Positions 56,835 through 64,000 of a DNA stretch of 64,000 nucleotides are shown piece after piece. Every line of letters starts with the position of its first letter. Position 1 is the stretch's first letter. The stretch comes from Agriotes lineatus (Eukaryota; Arthropoda; Insecta; Coleoptera; Elateridae): positions 1-64,000 of the forward strand of contig CALNHX010003325.1 of the NCBI GenBank assembly GCA_940337035.1. The letters are read 5' to 3'. The position numbers were made by a program, and so were the translations under genes. The notes beneath the pieces were generated by a model that did not search any database, was not told the DNA's origin, and saw only the letters and a program-made list of their open reading frames with translations.

Positions 56835-56904
56835 TTTTTGAGTTATGTCCAAAAACCAACATTTTTCGTTGTTTTCGTGGTACGTTAACTATTATGAAGA
56901 CTTC

Positions 56905-57193
56905 GAATCTGATTTTATATTTTTATCTACTTTCATAATTTTCGAGATATTGATTCTAACTTTCTTATTTTAAATGTAAATAAACGATCACGGCCTCCTA
57001 TAAAGCAAACTATCTTTTTCACACATCTCGATTATTTGTGAAACTAAGCGTAGCAAACCCTATACCAATAAAAAGAGACAAATAAGCTCTTCATAACGGT
57101 GCCACAGCCATTTTTGATGTGTATTTGAAATAAGAAAGTTAGTATCAATATATTGAAAATTATGAAAACAAATTAAAATATAAAATCAGATTT
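56905..57193. repeat. TIR element, about 290 bp
   Basis: The termini 56905-56970 and 57128-57193 are 66-bp inverted repeats sharing ATCTGATTTTATATTTT, TTTCATAATTTTC and CTAACTTTCTTATTT. The interior is non-coding. Confidence 0.7.
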
Positions 57194-57319
57194 CAACTCC
57201 TCTCTGAAAAGTATCTTAATAATGTTAAGTCGGTTTTATTGTAGGTAACATAATAATCAACATTAAAAAAAACGAAAAGCCAAAATGTTTGTTTTTTGAC
57301 AGAACTCAAATCTCTTTTT

Positions 57320-57963
57320 ACTTCCTTTTACAATAAAGGATGTACTGGATTCACCCCAAAAATTCAAAACTGAGTTTTCAACAGATCTTCACGTTTTAGT
57401 CATTGACCCAAAAAACATATTTGTTCATTGGTGCGTCTGTCTGTCTGTGTGTAAACATAATATCTCAAAAACGAAAAGAGGTACGGCGTTGAAACTTCAT
57501 ACATAAGTTTTGTACACTATCTAGATGCGACAGCAAGTTTTTGAAGAAAATAGCATAACCGGAGGTATGGTGTTTACTCTTGTGATTTTTCAGTTTTGTT
57601 TTCGATTTTTGAAAAACGGCTCTAACATTTTTTTTAATACTTTACATTTTTATTAAATTTTTAATTTGTATTGATGTGAGATAGGTGATTTTCAAGTTGA
57701 ATACCTCTAAAATGGGTTTCTCTTGTTCTTTTTTTTATTAACTCCTATTTTAAATAGAACACCCGGTATATTAGTACATTTTTGAATTCAGCTTAAAAGT
57801 TTAGAGAGAATTTGTCTCTTCAAATAACGCTCTATTTTGTACGGTTTCTGTAGAATTTGTAATTTTTTAAAAATGTTGACAATTGCTTAAAAATTAAAAA
57901 TAAAAATTTTGGCTAATTATAGGATCACTGTAAAAGGAAGTTGTGTGCGTGTATTACACCAGA
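57320..57963 (-). mobile_element. Helentron/HINE-like repeat, copy 3
   Basis: It has the same layout as copies 1 and 2: hairpin end near 57320 (one arm mutated, AAAGGATGT), a short CTGTCTGTCTGTGTG core near 57438, the inverted partner TGTAAAAGGAAGT at 57930-57942, and the GTGTGCGTGTATTACACCA end. Confidence 0.65.
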
Positions 57964-58079
57964 TTTTTTGAATATTATTCAGAATTAGAATGTGCCACTT
58001 TTCCACAATTTATCTGACTTTGTAAGTCTTACCGTTTTCGAAATACCGATGGTGAGCAGCGAAATTGAATAATTTCGTA

Positions 58080-58410
58080 TACAAATACATTAATTCAAAC
58101 TATTAAAGACATATACATGAACAACACTATTAAAAGCCATGGCGAAGTATCGAACACAATAACTGTACAAAAAGGAACAAGACAAGCAAACCTATTGAGC
58201 CCTGTACTATTAATTTAAAAATGAACTAAATGGGCAAGAACGCCAAGATAAAGCAGCGATACAAGATGGGACGTTACCAAATCAGAATGGTTTATTATGC
58301 TGATGATGTATTCATTATGGATAGTGAAGATAATTTGCAACTCCAATTCTATAATAATTGTGAAAACTACAATATGTCAAAATCTATAGAAAAACATCGA
58401 TGACCACATC
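58080..58410 (+). pseudogene. LINE reverse transcriptase palm fragment
   Basis: Frames read TLIQTIKDIYMNNTIKS, then SNTITVQKGTRQANLLSPVL (motif B), then after a frameshift GRYQIRMVYYADDVFIMD (YADD catalytic box, near 58300) and NLQLQFYNNCENYNMSKS. It is a short, dead piece of a LINE of undetermined clade. Confidence 0.7.
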
Positions 58411-58887
58411 TTACCGATAAGATATAAATTAAAGTTCAATAATTGGAAATTACTATTACTATACTACGCCTAACCAAAGAATATATAATGTAATAGGAAG
58501 CAGCGTCTGCGCATTTGATAGTATTAGTGTAAATTATATGTATTGTTGAGGTCTCTATTGTTTAATATCATGTGTGCTTATTTAATTCAATATCAAGTTT
58601 TTAATTTATTACAAATTATTGTTAAATATTATTGCAATTGTATGAGTGCTCTTACTCAGGGTTGGTTCGCCAAAATCTAGTAAGTTTGTAGTTGCTATTT
58701 TCTTTATTTGAATTGAATTTTATAAAAGTCGCTTGCTGTCAAACTATTAATTAAATACCGTGTTCATTGACACTTTCAAACCAATATGACAAAATAAAAA
58801 TTCTTTACAATGTTGTATTACCCAATAATGTTATGATAAGTATTCACTGATGTTGTAATAAACCTTTCTAATTGTCTTTTATTTTAG

Positions 58888-59260
58888 ATAAATTTAACAG
58901 ATATTTGTATTCACCCACCTGAGTTCCTTGTACTGTAGAACAGCTCCAACTCACCTTGGTATGCTTCTCCCCTACTATCCAAACTCCTGCACACCTCAGC
59001 TAACACACACTGGTCACCAACAAACCGCCTCCAACTCGTTACAACCCAAGAAACTGACAGACATCCGTTCCTCCTCGAACCCCAACACAGCTGTCACTCC
59101 TGCAACCTTCCTGCGTCCAATTCCTCCTTGGTAAGTATACTTCTAATTTAGATAGTAAATTAACTGTGTCCTTCCTTAGCTCCTTGTATCTCCATACACG
59201 TCGCCAGCATCCAGCACAATCTGCAACCTCCAACCGCTCCCCCTTTTGATGCAATCACAC
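58888..59260 (+). other. Possible pair of spliced exons of an unknown gene
   Basis: A Pro/Thr/Ser-rich open frame (58928-59130) is preceded by an acceptor-like TTTTATTTTAG (58876-58886). It ends at CCTCCTTG followed by GTAAGTATAC, a strong donor (59131). A second GC-richer segment starts after the acceptor-like TGTCCTTCCTTAG (59168-59180). Joined, the frame continues 25-30 codons to a stop. Composition differs sharply from the AT-rich flanks. No domain or family is recognised, and it could equally be non-coding transcript exons. Confidence 0.3.
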
Positions 59261-59299
59261 TGGTCCTCGTCAAACTGGTCTTTGGTTCCTCAGGCGTAG

Positions 59300-60890
59300 T
59301 GCTCGAAAACTCCAAACAACAATAATATTCCAATTAATGTAACTCCTGATGACTTGTAATATAACACCAAGTCAATTATATCCAAATCTATTCTTCTTGC
59401 TTCTATGCCTTCTTCATATGTAGATCCATCATTTCATATTTTCATTTTAATTAAATATAATTTTTTCTCGTCATTCACTTGCTTATACCTTGTGCATATT
59501 ATTAGTAAACCCTTTTAATATTAATTGCATTTAAATTAAATAAATAAGGGCAAATTTATGATTTATTTTTCATCAAACTCAATTTTGACAGGCTGTTTCT
59601 CAACTTGTTATTTTCAATAATTACACCAATTTTTATTGCTATTCTAGACTACAATTATTCCTGCCTGCTACATGTTACATAAATTTGAATGGTACCCACT
59701 TTATAAATTGTTACAATAGAATTTTATTCTGTCATATGCAACATTAAACTTTGTAGTTATTATTAACTCTTGTTACCACCATCAAATAGTACTCAAATGC
59801 AATACCTTTCTTTTAAAATTTGCTTTGAATCTTTAATTCCAATTATATCATTCAATTAAATAAGCAGTCATTAATACAATTTTCTACATTTAATCATTTC
59901 AATATAATTACTGTATTTAACTTTCCATTTTGTATTCATCTAAATAAATAGACATATTTAATGTAGTACATAGCCTCTATATACCATAGCAGTATATTAT
60001 TTGGTTTTAAGAACAAATTTAATAGAAGGTTCTACAAATAAGCGCTATATTTTAATAAATTAATTTGGTCTTTGCAATCTATTAAAACGGTGCCTTGCGT
60101 GTGGTATGGCAGCTATCATATTGTGCTATATCCATAATCGCGCTACATGTGCGACGAATTCAGCTGAAGAGATTTGGCAAGGAGGAAGGAAACTGATTAT
60201 TGCGAAGCCTGGACGGATAAAATCATTTTAAAATCGAGTCGGCGATTTGACAATACCTAGCGGCGAGTGCGAATGGAGCAGAGAGCATCGAATGTGGCAT
60301 GTCAGCTTTAAACGTGAAAAAGAATAAAAGTTTGTATTCGCATCTTTCGGTAAATTTCAATTGTTTTAGTACGTCTGTTGCGATAATTGGGCCCTCAGGA
60401 ACTTTTAGAGCCAAGTGGAATTTGTTTTGAAATTCTTGTTCGATTGTCATTGTCAATAATTTTGCATAAGTTATAGCATGACCTACTTACGGTAAATAAT
60501 TTTTTTTTGAAAGTATGCGGTAGTGCCGATACAACTTTCCTCATATATACATATAGTGTGCAGAGTATAAAGTTTATAACAAAATGAAAATTAATGGATT
60601 AAATACAAAACAAACCCAATTAATAAAATTAACAAAATTATACACAATCTCCACAGATAATTATATAAAAAAAATCAACAATCAATTAATACAATTTACA
60701 AAATTATTACAAAATCAAATAGGATAATTATAAAAACCATTATAATACGAGAAATCGGTAGTGAAGTAATCAAATGCTTTACGACTTTTTGTAGGCGGCG
60801 AGGCGATAGGTAAACGTCAACCGATGTTAACATAACCTACAAAAGTTGGTTAAAATGTTGTAATTTCGCGATTTCTCGGCACTGAAGTTC
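59300..60890. other. AT-rich DNA with one unidentified open frame
   Basis: On the minus strand 60223-60450 opens with ATG and reads MTIEQEFQNKFHLALKVPEG for 75 codons, ending near a donor-like CTAG/GTATTG. Composition is balanced enough to be coding, perhaps a first exon, but I recognise no family. The remainder (59300-60200 and 60460-60890) is very AT-rich and empty. Confidence 0.25.
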
Positions 60891-60893
60891 CTT

Positions 60894-60966
60894 TTTTATC
60901 GCGAATGTGGATTTAGTTGCCGAGGCCCACAGGGCCAAGGCAAATAAATCCACATTCGCGATAAAA
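60894..60966. repeat. Perfect hairpin next to a LINE insertion
   Basis: TTTTATCGCGAATGTGGATT at 60894 and its exact complement ending at 60966 form a 22-bp stem with a GC-rich 29-base loop (GCCGAGGCCCACAGGGCCAAGG). The right foot of the stem merges into the target duplication of the LINE at 60974. Confidence 0.65.
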
Positions 60967-60973
60967 AGCTAAA

Positions 60974-63416
60974 CTTCTTTTTCTTCCATCCTCCTTACAC
61001 CCTTAAGGGTGTCGGATTAAATTTTTTCTGGTTTGTTAACCCATTTTTTCCATCCTTTCCGGTCCAGTGCTAGTATTTTCATTTCTGCTTTCGTCTTCCC
61101 TTTTCTTTTTCCTATTTCTTCCATTCTTTGCATACAGCTCTTTCTAGGTCTTCTTACTCTTCTTTTACCTACTCTGCCCATTTCTACTACCTTCTTCACC
61201 AATCTATTCTGATTCATCCGTATTATGTGGCCTTACCATTTCAGCTGCTTTCTTTTTATTTTCATTGTTATTGTTTCTTGTTGCGTCATTTGTCTCATTT
61301 GTTCGTTTCGTTTTCTATCCACCTTTGTTTTTCCCGTTATTCTTCTGAGAAATTTCATTTCTGCGGCATTAATTTTCCTTTCTTGTTTATCTTGTAATGA
61401 CGACTTTTCATTCGCGTATGTAAGAACTTACCACTCTTATTTTAGTTTACTTGTCTATTTTTCGTTTTCCGAAAATTGTCTTATTTAACGCCTAATAGAT
61501 TTTTACACTTTTATTTATCCTGTTGTTTATATCCCCATCTATCTTTCCATCTTCTCTTATTAAACTTCCTAAATATTCGTATGCGGTTACATTTTCTAGT
61601 TTATCTTCTTTAATGTCTCTTTCTCGATTTTCTTCTTTGTTATTGTTATTTATAATCATCGTTTTACATTTCTTTATATTAATTTCCATTCCTAGCTTTT
61701 CTATTTCTTCGCTCCATATTTTCGTCAACTGCTTCATATTTTTGTGGTTATCTGCTATTAGCACTATATCGTCTGCATATAGTAGCCAGTCAATTTGTAT
61801 TGGTGTTAGATTATTATGCCCTACCACTGCCTGGCTTTGTTTGGTTCTTGTCCTAGTATTTTTTAACAGTATGTCCATAGTTACTATGAAAAGTAGCGGG
61901 TTTAAACTATCCCCTTGTTTTATTTCTACCTTCATCTTGAAATTGTCTGATTCGTTTCCATTTAGTTTAACTATTCCATTTACTGTTTTATATATACTTC
62001 TTATCACCCTTACTAATTTCATTGGTACTTTGAGTAGTTTTAGGCAATTCCATACTATATTCTTCTGTATTGAGTCGAAGGCTACTCTTAGGTCAATGAA
62101 TGTAACGAATATTTATTCTTTCTTTTCTATTATACTTCTTAAAATGTGTATATTATCATGTGTCTGTCTTCCTGCCCTAAAAGCTGCCTGTTCTTCTTCC
62201 AGTGTGTTGTCAATATATTTTTTCAATCTTCTTTCTATTATTTTGGCGTATAATTTAAAGGTGGTGTAGGATAGGCATATAGCTCTATAGTTCTCACAGT
62301 CCGCATAATCCCATTTCTTGTAAATTGGTATGATTATGTTAGTTTGCCATTCTTTTGGGATTTCCTCTGTCTCCCATGTTTTCTTGAATGTGTTTAGTAA
62401 CAATTCTCTTCATTTCTCTCATAGGAACTTTATCATCTCTGGTTCTATTTCGTCTTGTCCGCTTGCCTTTCCTAGTTGGATACCTTTCATTGCTTCGTCT
62501 AGTTCTTCTGTGTTTATATTTTCTAGAATTTCTGTTCCTTCGTTTATTCTCTCGTCTTCTACTGTATTTCTAGTGGTCTCCTTTCCATTTGCTCTTTCTT
62601 CCATTCCTAATTTCTTTGAGAAAATTTCTGTCCATATTTCTAGTATGTCTTTTATATCAGATTTTACTTCATTGTTTTTGTTTCTTATTCCTTTTATTTC
62701 CCTTCATACTTTTTACAAAATTCCAAAATGTCCTGTTATTTTCTTGATATGTTTGTTCGAGTTCTTTACCGAATTCTTCCCAGCTTTTCCTCTTTGCTTG
62801 TCGTACTACTGCCTTTGCTATATTCCTTTTAGTAATGTATTTTTGTCTGCCTACTTCTTGTTTTGTCTCTCTATATCTTTTCCATGCCATTTTTTTGTTT
62901 TTGATCGATTTTCTCACTTCTACATTCCACCATACTGTTTTCTTTTTCTAGTTTGTATGTATTTTTGTTTTAAAGGTTTACTTTGCTATTCTATGCATCG
63001 TTTCTCTAAAAGTCTTCCACCTTTTTTCTAGTGTCCAATTTTATTCCACTTGTTCCTGTTTACTTAATTCATTACTTATTTTTTCTTGATATTCTCTTCT
63101 TGTTTCTTCATTTCTTAGTCTATGTATTTGTATTCTTTTACATTCTTTTGGTTTTTCCCATGTTAGCTCTACGTCCCTTATTAATGCTGTTACTAATCTG
63201 TGTTGGGTGTCTATTACCGCCTCTGGTATTGTTTTAATCGGGTTAATTTTATTTTCCATTTCTTGTGTATATACTATATAATCAATTATACTTCTAGTAT
63301 TTTTCTCTTCCGCTATGAATGTAGCTCTATCCTCTAGCAGTCGTTTCCAGTAAGTATTTCCTATTTTTAAATCATTTAGTTGGCAAAACTATCATTTTCT
63401 TTACATTTTTATTATT
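60974..63416 (-). mobile_element. 5'-truncated LINE with 11-bp target duplication
   Basis: AAAAAGCTAAA occurs at both ends in direct orientation (60963-60973 and 63417-63427). The minus strand holds the end of an endonuclease, a linker, a reverse transcriptase and the C-terminal domain, finishing with a purine-rich GAAGAAAAAGAAG tail. It is the longest LINE copy in the window. The clade is uncertain (RTE-like or a related group). Confidence 0.8.
61017..63395 (-). pseudogene. LINE endonuclease end, reverse transcriptase and C-terminal domain, broken
   Basis: In order on the minus strand: NDLKIGNTYW, SIIDYIVYTQEM and HRLVTALIRD (endonuclease C-terminal end, 63390-63170); a linker with KKMAWKRYRETKQ; KASGQDEIEPEMIKFL; WQTNIIIPIYKKWD, ENYRAICLS, EQAAFRAGRQTHDNI (fingers, near 62200); IKQGDSLNPLLFI (motif B); WLLYADDIVLIAD (YADD box, near 61780); YEYLGSLIREDGKID; then AAEMKFLRRITGKTK and a basic tail KRRVRRPRKSCMQRMEEIG. 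Frameshifts or stops lie near 62030-62110, 62400, 62610-62670 and 61220-61490. Motif A is lost in the damaged stretch near 62100. Confidence 0.8.
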
Positions 63417-63427
63417 AAAAAGCTAAA

Positions 63428-63828
63428 TTAAACAACTTAAATAATGGACTTTCAATAGTAGACTGTGATTATTGTTTATTTGCTGAATAAATTAACACAT
63501 TGAAAATATTGTCAACACAAATTTGAAAATAAAAGTTAATAAGAAAACTACCTATCTTAGTAAATGTTCAAATTGTCACCATTGAATTGTAAACTTTTAT
63601 TAGCTCGAACGATTAAATTTCTTCTAGCACCGTGCTACATTACCGGGGTTATTAAAAGCAAACTGATCTTCAAGGTTTTGAGAAGGGGTTGTAGTATATT
63701 TTTCTTGAGGGGGGGGGGGGATAATATTTTGCGAAAATAGAAAATGGAGGCATCAACTGAATTGAGAATTTGAGAATTAAGTACTGGTCTAGACATACTC
63801 AGAGCGTAGTTACGTTATCGCTTAACGT
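63428..63828. other. Unassigned, with a poly-G tract
   Basis: AT-rich flank; a run of 11-12 G lies near 63709-63720. No gene. Confidence 0.4.
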
Positions 63829-64000
63829 ATGTTACTGGTAACGCTAATACAAATCGATAAATACAAATCTCGCCCAAAAGCTTTTCAGTTTTTAGCATTA
63901 ATATTTCACACAAAATAGCACCCGAGTTATCCTAAGAGGTTATTCCGTTCTTGAGATGGAATGAGTTGAACTCTTCCGCTTAATGGAACGTGCTATTGAA
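63829..64000. repeat. Dispersed repeat R, copy 3 (cut by the window end)
   Basis: It starts with GTTACTGGTAAC, then CCCAAAAGCTTTTCAG, GAGGTTATTCCGTTC and CTTCCGCTTAATGGAACGTG, as in copies 1 and 2. Whether an H2B unit follows it cannot be seen. Confidence 0.75.

Noticed and set aside
56279..56938. Four overlapping frames of 79-124 codons
   Set aside because: They arise from the palindrome, which doubles any open stretch; no family and no support for translation.
61523..63031. Plus-strand frames up to 248 codons
   Set aside because: Antisense to the LINE; hydrophobic content reflects the complement of Lys/Glu/Asn-rich coding sequence.

Overview
This looks like about 64 kb of an AT-rich animal nuclear genome, most likely an arthropod and probably an insect. 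The reasons are: reading frames are short and mostly broken; the elements are eukaryotic (RTE-, R1- and Jockey-type LINEs, BEL/Pao, Penelope-like, Tc1/mariner, tRNA- and 5S-derived SINEs); and the few gene-like sequences are metazoan, namely a PRL/PTP4A phosphatase and a replication-type histone H2B with its 3' stem-loop. The species cannot be fixed from the sequence alone.

Layout. 0-5.5 kb: small inverted-repeat elements, tRNA-derived SINE heads and one bounded but dead Tc1/mariner transposon (3541-5507). 5.5-13.7 kb: a LINE fragment, then a decayed BEL/Pao retroelement whose gag end is split by other DNA, including a 5'-truncated RTE LINE with a 609-codon open tail (8817-10901). 13.7-21.8 kb: hairpin MITEs, a Helentron/HINE-like repeat, a duplicated coiled-coil-like segment, a Penelope remnant, a 1.3 kb palindrome and a fragment of a multicopy protein that I cannot name. 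22.7-30.1 kb: LINE and mariner debris. 30.6-31.7 kb: a complete SINE and a Penelope-like piece with a hammerhead-ribozyme-like core. 34.5-35.6 kb: the PRL phosphatase gene (minus strand), the only convincing intact cellular protein gene. 36.2-39.0 kb: a foldback element with roughly 550 bp arms. 41.6 kb: a slightly damaged tRNA-Gly. 43.9 kb: a 5S-rRNA-derived SINE. 45.8-48.5 kb: a Penelope-like GIY-YIG end and a second Tc1/mariner transposase. 50.5-54.7 kb: a foldback element, then a decayed array of histone H2B units mixed with a dispersed repeat; one H2B frame is open. 55.5-58.4 kb: more HINE-like repeats and palindromes. 58.9-60.5 kb: possible exons of unknown genes. 61-63.4 kb: a second LINE with flanking direct repeats. 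The window ends inside a third copy of the H2B-associated repeat.

There is no operon-like or pathway-like cooperation here. The window mainly records nested insertion, and several events can be dated relative to each other from target-site duplications and from an empty-site copy. The observations most worth following are the divergent H2B (ubiquitin-site lysine and one acidic-patch glutamate replaced, yet frame and stem-loop kept), the H2B-repeat tandem units, the asymmetric inverted-repeat family with a (CTGT)n core, and the near-perfect palindrome at 56.4-56.8 kb. All protein-family and element-class names come from recognising motifs by eye; no database search was run.
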